Notes under the pieces: model-generated
Databases searched by the model: none
What the model was told of the DNA's origin: nothing
What the model saw: only the letters and a program-made list of their open reading frames with translations
Part shown: positions 38,807 to 51,970 of the stretch, piece after piece
Layout: every line of letters begins with the position of its first letter
Numbering within the stretch: the stretch's first letter is position 1
Translations under genes and position numbers: made by a program
Origin: Eledone cirrhosa
Taxonomy: Eukaryota; Mollusca; Cephalopoda; Octopoda; Eledonidae
Assembly (NCBI GenBank): GCA_964016885.1
Contig: OZ024740.1
Coordinates: 8,514,450-8,578,449, forward strand
Length of the DNA: 64,000 nucleotides
Direction: 5' to 3'

Positions 38807-40858
38807 ATGGGTATATCAGTTTCTATTGGTATATCAGTTTCGATTGGTATATCAGTTTCGATAGTATGTTAGTTTTGATTGGTATATCAGTTTCTATTGG
38901 TATATCAGTTTCGATTGATATATCAGTTTCGATTAGTATGTCAGTTTCTACTGGTATGTCAGTTTGGATTGGTATGTCAATTTCGATTGGTATGTCAGTT
39001 TCGATTGGTATGTCAATTTCGATTGGTATATCAGTTTCGATTAGTATGTTAGTTTCAATTGGAATATCAGTTTCGATTGGTATATCAGTTTCGACTGGTA
39101 TATCAGTTTCGATTAGTATAATCAGTTTCTATTGGTATGTCAGTTTCTATTGGTATATCAGTATCGATTGGTATATCAGTTTCGATTGGTATGTCAGTTT
39201 CTATTGGTATGTTAGTTTCGATTAGTATATCAGTTTCTATTGGTATGTCAGTTTTGATTGGTATGTCAGTTTCGACTGGTATGTCAGTTTCGATTGGTAT
39301 ATCAGTTTCGATTGGTATGTCAGTTTCGATTGATATGTCAGTTTCGATTGGTATATCAGTTCCGATTGGTATGTCAGTTTCGATTGGTATGTCAGTTTCG
39401 ATTGGTATATCAGTTTCGATTGGTATGTCAGTTTTGATTGGTATATCAGTTCCGATTGGTATGTCAGTTTAGATTGGTATGTCAGTTTTGATTGGTATAT
39501 CAGTTTCGATTGGTATGTCAATTTCAATTAGTATATCAGTTTCTATTGGTATGTCAGTTTCGATTGGTATATCAGTTTCAATTAGTATATCAGTTTCTAT
39601 TGGTATGTCAGTTTCGATTGGTATATCAGTTTTGATTAGTATATGAGTGCCTATAGCTATATGAGTTTCTATTGGTATGTCAGTTTCTATTGGTATATCA
39701 GCTTCGATTCGTATATCAGTTTCTATTGGTATATCAGTTTCTATTGGTATGTCAGATTTGATTGGTATGTCAGTTTCGATTTGTATGTCAGTTTCGATTG
39801 ATATATCAGTTTCTATTGGTATATCAGTTTCTATTGATATGTCAGTTTCGATTGGTATATCAGTTCCGATTGGTATGTCAGTTTCGATTGGTATGTCAGT
39901 TTTGATTGGTATGTCAATTTCGATTGGTATATCAGTTTCGATTAGTATGTCAGTTTCTATTGGTATGTTAGTTTCGATTAGTATATCACTTTCTATTGGT
40001 ATGTCAGTTTCGATTGGTATGTCTGTTTCTATTGATATATCAGTTTCGATTGTTATATCAGTTTTGATTGGTATATCAGTTTGTATTGGTATGTCAGTTT
40101 CTGTTGGTATTCCAGTTTCTATTGGTATGTCAGTTTTGATTGGTATATCACTTTTGAATGGTATCTCAGTTTCGATTGGTATGTCATTTTCGATTGGTAT
40201 ATCAGTTCTGATTGGTATGTCAGTTTAGATTGGTATGTCAGTTTCGATTGGTATATCAGTTTCGATTGGTATGTCAGTTTCGATTGGTACGTAAATTTCG
40301 ATGGGTATATTAGTTTCTATTGGTATGTCAGTTTCAGTTAGTATATGAGTTTCTATTGCTATGTCAGTTTCGATTGGTATATCAGTTTTGATTTGTATAT
40401 GAATTCCTATATCTATATCAGTTTCTATTGGTATGTCAGTTTCAGCTGGTAGGTAAGTTTCGATTAGTATATCAGTTTCTATTGGTATGTCAGTTTCTAT
40501 TGGTATATCAGCTTCGATTGGTATGTCAGTTTCGATTGGTATGTCAGTTTCGATTGGTATATCAGTTCCGATTGGTATGTCAATTTCGATTGGTATATCA
40601 GTTTCTATTGGTATGACAGTTTCGATTGGTATGTCAGTTTCTATTGGTATATCAGTTTCGATTGATATATCAGTTTCGATTGATATATCAGTTTCGATTA
40701 GTATATCAGTTTCTACTGGTATGTCAGTTTCGATTAGTATATCAGTTTCTATTGGTATGTCAGTTTCGATTGGTATATCAGTTTCGATTCGTATATCAGT
40801 TCCTATTGCTATATCAGTTTCAATTGGTATGTAAGTTTCGATTGGTATATCAGTTTCG
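38807..40858 (+). repeat. 2,052-bp higher-order repeat, copy 2
   Basis: Direct tandem copy of the preceding unit. The satellite after it (GGGTATGTCAATTTC from 40861) differs from the start of the unit, so there are two copies here and not a longer run. Identity above 99.8 percent suggests that this is one of the younger duplications in the window. Confidence 0.9.
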
Positions 40859-41833
40859 ATGGGTATGTCAATTTCAATTAGTATCTCAGTTTCTATTGGT
40901 ATATCAGTTTCGATTGGTATGTCAGTTTCTATTAGTATATCAGTTTCTATAGGTATGTCAGTTTCTATTGGTATATCAGTTTCGATTGGTATGTCAGTTT
41001 CTATTGGTATATCAGTTTCGATGGATACATCAGTTTCGTTTAGTATGTCAGTTTCAACTGGTATGTCAGTTTGGATTGATATGTCAGTTTCGATTGGTAT
41101 GTCAGTTTCGATTGGTATGTCAATTTCGATTGGTATATCAGTTTCGATTAGTATGTTAGTTTCAATTGGAATATCAGTTTCGATTGGTATATCAGTTTCG
41201 ACTGGTATATCAGTTTCGATTAGTATAATCAGTTTCTATTGGTATGTCAGTTTCTATTGGTATATCAGTACCGATTGGTATATCAGTTTCGATTAGTATG
41301 TCAGTTTCTATTCGTATGTTAGTTTCGATTAGTATATCAGTTTCTATCGGTATGTCAGTTTCGATTGATATGTCAGTTTTGATTGGTATATCAGTTCCGA
41401 TTAGTATGTCAGTTTCGATTGGTATATCAGTTTCAATTGGTATGTCAGTTTTGACTGGTATGTCAGTTTCGATTGGTATGTCAATTTCGATTGGTATATC
41501 AGTTTCGATTGGTATGTCAATTTCGATTGGTATATCAGTTTCGATTAGTATGTCAGTTTCTATTGGTATGTTAGTTTCGATTAGTATATCACTTTCTATT
41601 TGTATGTCAGTTTCGATTGGTATGTCTGTTTCTAATGATATATCAGTTTCGATTGGTATATCAGTTTTGATTGGTATATCAGTTTTGAATGGTATGTCAG
41701 TTTCGATTGGTATGTCAGTTTCGATTGGTATATCAGTTCCGATTGGTATGTCAGTTTAGATTGGTATGTCAGTTTCGATTGGTATATCAGTTTCGATTGG
41801 TATGTCAGTTTCGATTGGTATATCAGTTTTGAT

Positions 41834-43003
41834 TTGTATATGAGTTCCTATAGCTATATCAGTTTCTATTGGTATGTCAGTTTCTATTGGTATATCAGCT
41901 TCGATTGGTATATCAGTTTCTATTGGTATATCAGTTTCTATTGGTATGTCAGGTTCGATTGGTACGTAATTTCGATGGGTATATTAGTTTCTATTGGTAT
42001 GTCAGTTTCAATTAGTATATCAGTTTCTATTGGTATGTCAGTTTCGATTGGTATATCAGTTTTGATTTGTATATGAGTTCCTATAGCTATATCAGTTTCT
42101 ATTGGTATGTCAGTTTCTATTGGTATATCAGCTTCGATTGGTATATCAGTTTCTCTTGGTATATCAGTTTCTATTGGTATGTCAGTTTTGATTGGTATTT
42201 CAGTTTCGATTTGTATGTCAGTTTCGATTGGTATATCAGTTTCGATTGGTATGTCAGTTTCAATTGATATGTCAGTTTCGATTGCTATATCAGTTCCGAT
42301 TGGTATGTCAGTTGCGATTGGTATGTCAGTTTCGATTGGTATATCAGTTTCGATTGGTATATCAGTTTCGACTGGTATATCAGTTTCGATTAGTATAATC
42401 AGTTTCTATTGGTATGTCAGTTTCTATTGGTATATCAGTACCGATTGGTATATCAGTTTCGATTAGTATGTCAGTTTCTATTCGTATGTTAGTTTCGATT
42501 AGTATATCAGTTTCTATCGGTATGTCAGTTTCGATTGATGTGTCAGTTTCGATTGGTATATCAGTTCCGATTAGTATGTCAGTTTCGATTGGTATATCAG
42601 TTTCAATTGGTATGTCAGTTTTGACTGGTATGTCAGTTTCGATTGGTATGTCAATTTCGATTGGTATATCAGTTTCGATTGGTATGTCAATTTCGATTGG
42701 TATATCAGTTTCAATTAGTATGTCAGTTTCTATTGGTATGTAAGTTTCGATTAGTATATCACTTTCTATTTGTATGTCAGTTTCGATTGGTATGTCTGTT
42801 TCTAATGATATATCAGTTTCGATTGGTATATCAGTTTTGATTGGTATATCAGTTTTGAATGGTATGTCAGTTTCGATTGGTATGTCAGTTTCGATTGGTA
42901 TATCAGTTCCGATTGGTATGTCAGTTTAGATTGGTATGTCAGTTTCGATTGGTATATCAGTTTCGATTGGTATGTCAGTTTCGATTGGTATATCAGTTTT
43001 GAT
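41834..43003 (+). repeat. 1,170-bp higher-order repeat unit
   Basis: Measured from one GTATATGAGTTCCTATAGC marker to the next of the same context. It contains a second marker 233 bp in, a 17-bp GGTACGTAATTTCG monomer, the 19-bp TATAATCAG monomer and a TTTGAATGG unit. The next unit, 43004-44173, has the same structure. Confidence 0.85.
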
Positions 43004-45128
43004 TTGTATATGAGTTCCTATAGCTATATCAGTTTCTATTGGTATGTCAGTTTCTATTGGTATATCAGCTTCGATTGGTATATCAGTTTCTATTGGTATA
43101 TCAGTTTCTATTGGTATGTCAGGTTCGATTGGTACGTAATTTCGATGGGTATATTAGTTTCTATTGGTATGTCAGTTTCAATTAGTATATCAGTTTCTAT
43201 TGGTATGTCAGTTTCGATTGGTATATCAGTTTTGATTTGTATATGAGTTCCTATAGCTATATCAGTTTCTATTGGTATGTCAGTTTCTATTGGTATATCA
43301 GCTTCGATTGGTATATCAGTTTCTATTGGTATATCAGTTTCTATTGGTATGTCAGTTTTGATTGGTATGTCAGTTTCGATTTGTATGTCAGTTTCGATTG
43401 GTATATCAGTTTCGATTGGTATGTCAGTTTCAATTGATATGTCAGTTTCGATTGCTATATCAGTTCCGATTGGTATGTCAGTTACGATTGGTATGTCAGT
43501 TTCGATTGGTATATCAGTTTCGATTGGTATATCAGTTTCGACTGGTATATCAGTTTCGATTAGTATAATCAGTTTCTATTGGTATGTCAGTTTCTATTGG
43601 TATATCAGTACCGATTGGTATATCAGTTTCGATTAGTATGTCAGTTTCTATTCGTATGTTAGTTTCGATTAGTATATCAGTTTCTAATGGTATGTCAGTT
43701 TCGATTGATATGTCAGTTTCGATTTGTATATCAGTTCCGATTGGTATGTCAGTTTCGATTGGTATATCAGTTTCAATTGGTATGTCAGTTTTGTTTGGTA
43801 TGTCAGTTTCGATTGGTATGTCAATTTCGATTGGTATATCAGTTTCGATTGGTATGTCAATTTCGATTGGCATATCAGTTTCGATTAGTATGTCAGTTTC
43901 TATTGGTATGTTAGTTTCGATTAGTATATCACTTTCTATTTGTATGTCAGTTTCGATTGGTATGTCTGTTTCTAATGATATATCAGTTTCGATTGGTATA
44001 TCAGTTTTGATTGGTATATCAGTTTTGAATGGTATGTCAGTTTCGATTGGTATGTCAGTTTCGATTGGTATATCAGTTCCGATTGGTATGTCAGTTTAGA
44101 TTGGTATGTCAGTTTCGATTGGTATATCAGTTTCGATTGGTATGTCAGTTTCGATTGGTATATCAGTTTTGATTTGTATATGAGTTCCTATAGCTATATC
44201 AGTTTCTATTGGTATGTCAGTTTCTATTGGTATATCAGCTTCGATTGGTATATCAGTTTCTATTGGTATATCAGTTTCTATTGGTATGTCAGTTTTGATT
44301 GGTATGTCAGTTTCGATTTGTATGTCAGTTTCGATTGGTATATCAGTTTTGATTGGTATGTCAGTTTCGATTGGTATATCAGTTTCGATTGGTATGTCAG
44401 TTTCAATTGATATGTCAGTTTCGATTGCTATATCAGTTCCGATTGGTATGTCAGTTACGATTGGTATGTCAGTTTCGATTGGTATATCAGTTTCGATTGG
44501 TATATCAGTTTCGACTGGTATATCAGTTTCGATTAGTATAATCAGTTTCTATTGGTATGTCAGTTTCTATTGGTATATCAGTACCGATTGGTATATCAGT
44601 TTCGATTAGTATGTCAGTTTCTATTCGTATGTTAGTTTCGATTAGTATATCAGTTTCTATCGGTATATCAGTTTCGATTGATATGTCAGTTTCGATTGGT
44701 ATATCAGTTCCGATTAGTATGTCAGTTTCGATTGGTATATCAGTTTCAATTGGTATGTCAGTTTTGATTGGTATGTCAGTTTCGATTGGTATGTCAATTT
44801 CGATTGGTATATCAGTTTCGATTGGTATGTCAATTTCGATTGGTATATCAGTTTCGATTAGTATGTCAGTTTCTATTGGTATGTTAGTTTCGATTAGTAT
44901 ATCACTTTCTATTTGTATGTCAGTTTCGATTGGTATGTCTGTTTCTAATGATATATCAGTTTCGATTGGTATATCAGTTTTGATTGGTATATCAGTTTCG
45001 ATTGGTATATCAGTTTTGATTGGTATATCAGTTTTGAATGGTATGTCAGTTTCGATTGGTATGTCAGTTTCGATTGGTATATCAGTTTCGATTGGTATGT
45101 CAGTTTCGATTGGTTTATCAGTTTTGAT
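43004..45128 (+). repeat. 2,125-bp higher-order repeat, copy 1
   Basis: Composite of a 1,170-bp subunit (43004-44173) and a 955-bp subunit (44174-45128) that lacks the 233-bp cassette. The composite length is 118 x 18 plus 1. Its markers recur with the same spacing in the next copy: GTATATGAG at 43004, 43237 and 44174, and TATAATCAG near 43563 and 44536. Confidence 0.88.
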
Positions 45129-47253
45129 TTGTATATGAGTTCCTATAGCTATATCAGTTTCTATTGGTATGTCAGTTTCTATTGGTATATCAGCTTCGAT
45201 TGGTATATCAGTTTCTATTGGTATATCAGTTTCTATTGGTATGTCAGGTTCGATTGGTACGTAATTTCGATGGGTATATTAGTTTCTATTGGTATGTCAG
45301 TTTCAATTAGTATATCAGTTTCTATTGGTATGTCAGTTTCGATTGGTATATCAGTTTTGATTTGTATATGAGTTCCTATAGCTATATCAGTTTCTATTGG
45401 TATGTCAGTTTCTATTGGTATATCAGCTTCGATTGGTATATCAGTTTCTATTGGTATATCAGTTTCTATTGGTATGTCAGTTTTGATTGGTATGTCAGTT
45501 TCGATTTGTATGTCAGTTTCGATTGGTATATCAGTTTCGATTGGTATGTCAGTTTCAATTGATATGTCAGTTTCGATTGCTATATCAGTTCCGATTGGTA
45601 TGTCAGTTACGATTGGTATGTCAGTTTCGATTGGTATATCAGTTTCGATTGGTATATCAGTTTCGACTGGTATATCAGTTTCGATTAGTATAATCAGTTT
45701 CTATTGGTATGTCAGTTTCTATTGGTATATCAGTACCGATTGGTATATCAGTTTCGATTAGTATGTCAGTTTCTATTCGTATGTTAGTTTCGATTAGTAT
45801 ATCAGTTTCTAACGGTATGTCAGTTTCGATTGATATGTCAGTTTCGATTTGTATATCAGTTCCGATTGGTATGTCAGTTTCGATTGGTATATCAGTTTCA
45901 ATTGGTATGTCAGTTTTGTTTGGTATGTCAGTTTCGATTGGTATGTCAATTTCGATTGGTATATCAGTTTCGATTGGTATGTCAATTTCGATTGGCATAT
46001 CAGTTTCGATTAGTATGTCAGTTTCTATTGGTATGTTAGTTTCGATTAGTATATCACTTTCTATTTGTATGTCAGTTTCGATTGGTATGTCTGTTTCTAA
46101 TGATATATCAGTTTCGATTGGTATATCAGTTTTGATTGGTATATCAGTTTTGAATGGTATGTCAGTTTCGATTGGTATGTCAGTTTCGATTGGTATATCA
46201 GTTCCGATTGGTATGTCAGTTTAGATTGGTATGTCAGTTTCGATTGGTATATCAGTTTCGATTGGTATGTCAGTTTCGATTGGTATATCAGTTTTGATTT
46301 GTATATGAGTTCCTTTAGCTATATCAGTTTCTATTGGTATGTCAGTTTCTATTGGTATATCAGCTTCGATTGGTATATCAGTTTCTATTGGTATATCAGT
46401 TTCTATTGGTATGTCAGTTTTGATTGGTATGTCAGTTTCGATTTGTATGTCAGTTTCGATTGGTATATCAGTTTTGATTGGTATGTCAGTTTCGATTGGT
46501 ATATCAGTTTCGATTGGTATGTCAGTTTCAATTGATATGTCAGTTTCGATTGCTATATCAGTTCCGATTGGTATGTCAGTTACGATTGGTATGTCAGTTT
46601 CGATTGGTATATCAGTTTCGATTGGTATATCAGTTTCGACTGGTATATCAGTTTCGATTAGTATAATCAGTTTCTATTGGTATGTCAGTTTCTATTGGTA
46701 TATCAGTACCGATTGGTATATCAGTTTCGATTAGTATGTCAGTTTCTATTCGTATGTTAGTTTCGATTAGTATATCAGTTTCTATCGGTATATCAGTTTC
46801 GATTGATATGTCAGTTTCGATTGGTATATCAGTTCCGATTAGTATGTCAGTTTCGATTGGTATATCAGTTTCAATTGGTATGTCAGTTTTGATTGGTATG
46901 TCAGTTTCGATTGGTATGTCAATTTCGATTGGTATATCAGTTTCGATTGGTATGTCAATTTCGATTGGTATATCAGTTTCGATTAGTATGTCAGTTTCTA
47001 TTGGTATGTTAGTTTCGATTAGTATATCACTTTCTATTTGTATGTCAGTTTCGATTGGTATGTCTGTTTCTAATGATATATCAGTTTCGATTGGTATATC
47101 AGTTTTGATTGGTATATCAGTTTCGATTGGTATATCAGTTTTGATTGGTATATCAGTTTTGAATGGTATGTCAGTTTCGATTGGTATGTCAGTTTCGATT
47201 GGTATATCAGTTTCGATTGGTATGTCAGTTTCGATTGGTTTATCAGTTTTGAT
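45129..47253 (+). repeat. 2,125-bp higher-order repeat, copy 2
   Basis: Same two-subunit composition as 43004-45128. Differences are few: TTTCTAACGG where copy 1 has TTTCTAATGG (near 45810 and 43685), and GTTCCTTTAGC at 46310 where copy 1 has GTTCCTATAGC. Confidence 0.88.
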
Positions 47254-48351
47254 TTGTATATGAGTTCCTATAGCTATATCAGTTTCTATTGGTATGTCAG
47301 TTTCTATTGGTATATCAGCTTCGATTGGTATATCAGTTTCTATTGGTATATCAGTTTCTATTGGTATGTCAGGTTCGATTGGTACGTAATTTCGATGGGT
47401 ATATTAGTTTCTATTGGTATGTCAGTTTCAATTTGTATATATGTTTCTATTGGTATGTCAGTTTCGATTGGTATATCAGTTTTGATTTGTATATGAGTTC
47501 CTATAGCTATATCAGTTTCTATTGGTATGTCAGTTTCTATTGGTATATCAGCTTCGATTGGTATATCAGTTTCTATTTGTATATCAGTTTCTATTGGTAT
47601 GTCAGTTTTGATTGGTATGTCAGTTTCGATTTGTATGTCAGTTTCGATTGGTATATCAGTTTCGATTGGTATGTCAGTTTCAATTGATATGTCAGTTTCG
47701 ATTGCTATATCAGTTCCGATTGGTATGTCAGTTACGATTGGTATGTCAGTTTCGATTGGTATATCAGTTTCGATTGGTATATCAGTTTCGACTGGTATAT
47801 CAGTTTCGATTAGTATAATCAGTTTCTATTGGTATGTCAGTTTCTATTGGTATATCAGTACCGATTGGTATATCAGTTTTGATTAGTATGTCAGTTTCTA
47901 TTCGTATGTTAGTTTCGATTAGTATATCAGTTTCTATCGGTATGTCAGTTTCGATTGATACGTCAGTTTCGATTTGTATATCAGTTCCGATTGGTATGTC
48001 AGTTTCGATTGGTATATCAGTTTCAATTGGTATGTCAGTTTTGTTTGGTATGTCAGTTTCGATTGGTATGTCAATTTCGATTGGTATATCAGTTTCGATT
48101 GGTATGTCAATTTCGATTGGTATATCAGTTTCGATTAGTATGTCAATTTCTATTGGTATGTTAGTTTCGATTAGTATATCACTTTCTATTTGTATGTCAG
48201 TTTCGATTGGTATGTCTGTTTCTAATGATATATCAGTTTCGATTGGTATATCAGTTTTGATTGGTATATCAGTTTTGAATGGTATGTCAGTTTCGATTGG
48301 TATGTCAGTTTCTATTGGTATGTCAGTTTCAATTGGTATATCAGTTTTGAT
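47254..48351 (+). repeat. 2,125-bp higher-order repeat, partial copy 3
   Basis: Follows copy 2 in register at first (markers 2,125 bp from those at 45129, 45362, 45402 and 45709). It is 72 bp (4 x 18) shorter than the 1,170-bp subunit before the next marker at 48352. It also shows extra changes such as ATTTGTATATATG near 47434. Confidence 0.8.
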
Positions 48352-51300
48352 TTGTATATGAGTTCCTATAGCTATATCAGTTTCTATTGGTATGTCAGTT
48401 TCTATTGGTATATCAGCTTCGATTGGTATATCAGTTTCTATTGGTATATCAGTTTCTATTGGTATGTCAGGTTCGATTGGTACGTAATTTCGATGGGTAT
48501 ATTAGTTTCTTTTGGTATGTCAGTTTCAATTAGTATATCAGTTTCTATTGGTATGTCAGTTTCGATTGGTATATCAGTTTTGATTTGTATATGAGTTCCT
48601 ATAGCTATATCAGTTTCTATTGGTATGTTAGTTTCTATTGGTATATCAGCTTCGATTGGTATATCAGTTTCTATTGGTATATCAGTCTCTATTGGTATGT
48701 CAGTTTTGATTGGTATGTCAGTTTCAATTGATATGTCAGTTTCGATTGCTATATCAGTTCCGATTGGTATGTCAGTTTCGATTGGTATGTCAGTTTCAAT
48801 TGGTATGTCAGTTTTGATTGGTATGTCAGTTTCTATTGGTATGTTAGTTTCGATTAGTATATCACTTTCTGTTGGTATGTCAGTTTCGATTGGTATGTCT
48901 GTTTCTAATGATATATCAGTTTCGATTGGTATATCAGTTTTGATTGGTATATCAGTTTTGAATGGTATGTCAGTTTCGATTGGTATGTCAGTTTAGATTG
49001 GTATGTCAGTTTCGATTGGTATATCAGTTTCTATTGGTATGTCAGTTTCGATTAGTATATCAATTTCTATTGGTATGTCAGTTTCGATTGGTATATCAGT
49101 TTCGATTTGTATATGAGTTCCTATAGCTATATCAGTTTCAATTGGTATGTAAGTTTCGATTGGTATATCAGTTTCGATGGGTATGTCAGTTTCAATTAGT
49201 ATATTAGTTTCGATTGGTATGTCAATTTCAATTAGTATATCAGTTTCTATTGGTATATCAGTTTCGATTGGTATGTCAGTTTCTATTAGTATATCAGTTT
49301 CTATAGGTATGTCAGTTTCTATTGGTATATCAGTTTCGATTGGTATGTCAGTTACTATTGGTATATCAGTTTCGATGGATATATCAGTTTCGATTAGTAT
49401 GTCAGTTTCAACTGGTATGTCAGTTTGGATTGGTATGTCAGTTTCGATTGGTATGTCAGTTTCGATTGGTATGTCAATTTCGATTGGTATATCAGTTTCG
49501 ATTAGTATGTTAGTTTCAATTGGAATATCAGTTTCGATTGGTATATCAGTTTCGACTGGTATATCAGTTTCGATTAGTATAATCAGTTTCTATTGGTATG
49601 TCAGTTTCTATTGGTATATCAGTACCGATTGGTATATCAGTTTCGATTAGTATGTCAGTTTCTATTCGTATGTTAGTTTCGATTAGTATATCAGTTTCTA
49701 TCGGTATGTCAGTTTCGATTGATATGTCAGTTTCCATTGGTATATCAGTTCCGATTAGTATGTCAGTTTCGATTGGTATATCAGTTTCAATTGGTATGTC
49801 AGTTTTGATTGGTATGTCAGTTTCGATTGGTATGTCAATTTCTATTGGTATATCAGTTTCGATTGGTATGTCAATTTCGATTGGTATATCAGTTTCGATT
49901 AGTATGTCAGTTTCTATTGGTATGTTATTTTCGATTAGTATATCACTTTCTATTTGTATGTCAGTTTCGATTGGTATGTCTGTTTCTAATGGTATATCAG
50001 TTTCGATTGGTATATCAGTTTTGATTGGTATATCAGTTTTGAATGGTATGTCAGTTTCGATTGGTATGTCAGTTTCGATTGGTATATCAGTTCCGATTGG
50101 TATGTCAGTTTAGATTGGTATGTCAGTTTCGATTGGTATATCAGTTTCGATTGGTATGTCAGTTTCGATTGGTATATCAGTTTTGATTTGTATATGAGTT
50201 CCTATAGCTATATCAGTTTCTATTGGTATGTCAGTTTCTATTGGTATATCAGCTTCGATTGGTATATCAGTTTCTATTGGTATATCAGTTTCTATTGGTA
50301 TGTCAGGTTCGATTGGTACGTAATTTCGATGGGTATATTAGTTTCTATTGGTATGTCAGTTTCAATTAGTATATCAGTTTCTATTGGTATGTCAGTTTCA
50401 ATTGGTATATCAGTTTTGATTTGTATATGAGTTCCTATAGCTATATCAGTTTCTATTGGTATGTCAGTTTCTATTGGTATATCAGCTTCGATTGGTATAT
50501 CAGTTTCTATTGGTATATCAGTTTCTATTGGTATGTCAGTTTTGATTGGTATGTCAGTTTCGATTTGTATGTCAGTTTCGATTGGTATATCAGTTTCGAT
50601 TGGTATGTCAGTTTCAATTGATATGTCAGTTTCGATTGCTATATCAGTTCCGATTGGTATGTCAGTTTCGATTGGTATGTCAGTTTTGATTGGTATGTAA
50701 GTTTCGATTAGTATATCAGTTTCTAATGGTATATCACTTTAGATTGGTATGTCAGTTTCGATTGGTACGTAAATTTCAATGGGTATATTAGTTTCTATTG
50801 GTATGTCAGTTTCAATTAGTATATCAGTTTCTATTGGTATGTCAGTTTCAATTAGTATATTAGTTTCGATTGGTATGTCAGTTTCTATTAGTATATCAGT
50901 TTCTATAGGTATATCAGTTTTTATTGGTATATCAGTTTCGATTGGTATATCAGTTTCTATTGGTATGTCAGTTTCTATTGTTATATCAGTTTCGATGGAT
51001 ACATCAGTTTCGATTAGTATGTCAGTTTCTACTGGTATGTTAGTTTCGATTAGTATATCAGTTTCTATTGGTATGTCAATTTCGATTGGTATATCAGTTT
51101 CGATTGGTATGTCAGTTTCGATTAGTATATCAGTTTCTATTGGTATGTCAGTTTCTATTGATATATCAGCTTCGATTGGTATATCAGTTTCGATTAGTAT
51201 GTCAGTTTGTATTGGTATGTCTGTTTTGATTGGTATATCAGTTTCGATTGGTATGTCAGTTTCGATTGGTATGTCAGTTTCGATTGGTATATCAGTTCCG

Positions 51301-51970
51301 ATTGGTATGTCAGTTTCGATTGGTATGTCAGTTTCGATTGGTATATCAGTTTCGATTAGTATGTCAGTTTCTATTGGTATGTTAGTTTCGATTAGTATAT
51401 CACTTTCGATTGGTATGTCTGTTTCTATTGATATATCATTTTCGATTGTTATATCAGTTTTGATTGGTATATCAGTTTCGATTAGTATGTCAGTTTCTAT
51501 TGGTATATCAGTTTCTATTGGTACGTCAGTTTTGATTGGTATATCACTTTTGAATGGTATCTCAGTTTCGATTGGCATGTCAGTTTCGATTGGTATATCA
51601 GTTCCAATTGGTATGTCAGTTTACATTGGTATGTCAGTTTCGATTGGTATATCAGTTTCGATTGGTATGTCAGTTTCGATTGGTACGTAAATTTCGATGG
51701 GTATATTAGTTTCTATTGGTATGTCAGTTTCAATTAGTATATCAGTTTCTATTGGTATGTCAGTTTTGATTGGTATATCAGTTTTGAATGGTATGTCAGT
51801 TTCGATTAGTATGTCAGTTTCGATTGGTATATCAGTTCCGATTGGTATGTCAGTTTAGATTGGTATGTCAGTTTCGATTGGTATATCAGTTTCGATTGGT
51901 ATGTCAGGTTCGATTGGTACGTAATTTCGATGGGTATATTAGTTTCTATTGGTATGTCAGTTTCAATTAG
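48352..51970 (+). repeat. Segmental repeat block, copy 1 (partner 58449-63885)
   Basis: About 3.6 kb whose ordered markers all reappear near the right end of the window, first shifted by 10,097 bp and at the end by 11,915 bp. It contains two 233-bp cassettes (48352 and 50188), a 19-bp TATAATCAG unit near 49576, the TGGATAYATC unit, and a run with CAGTTTGTATTGG. This copy is the shorter one and probably resembles the ancestral form. Confidence 0.84.
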
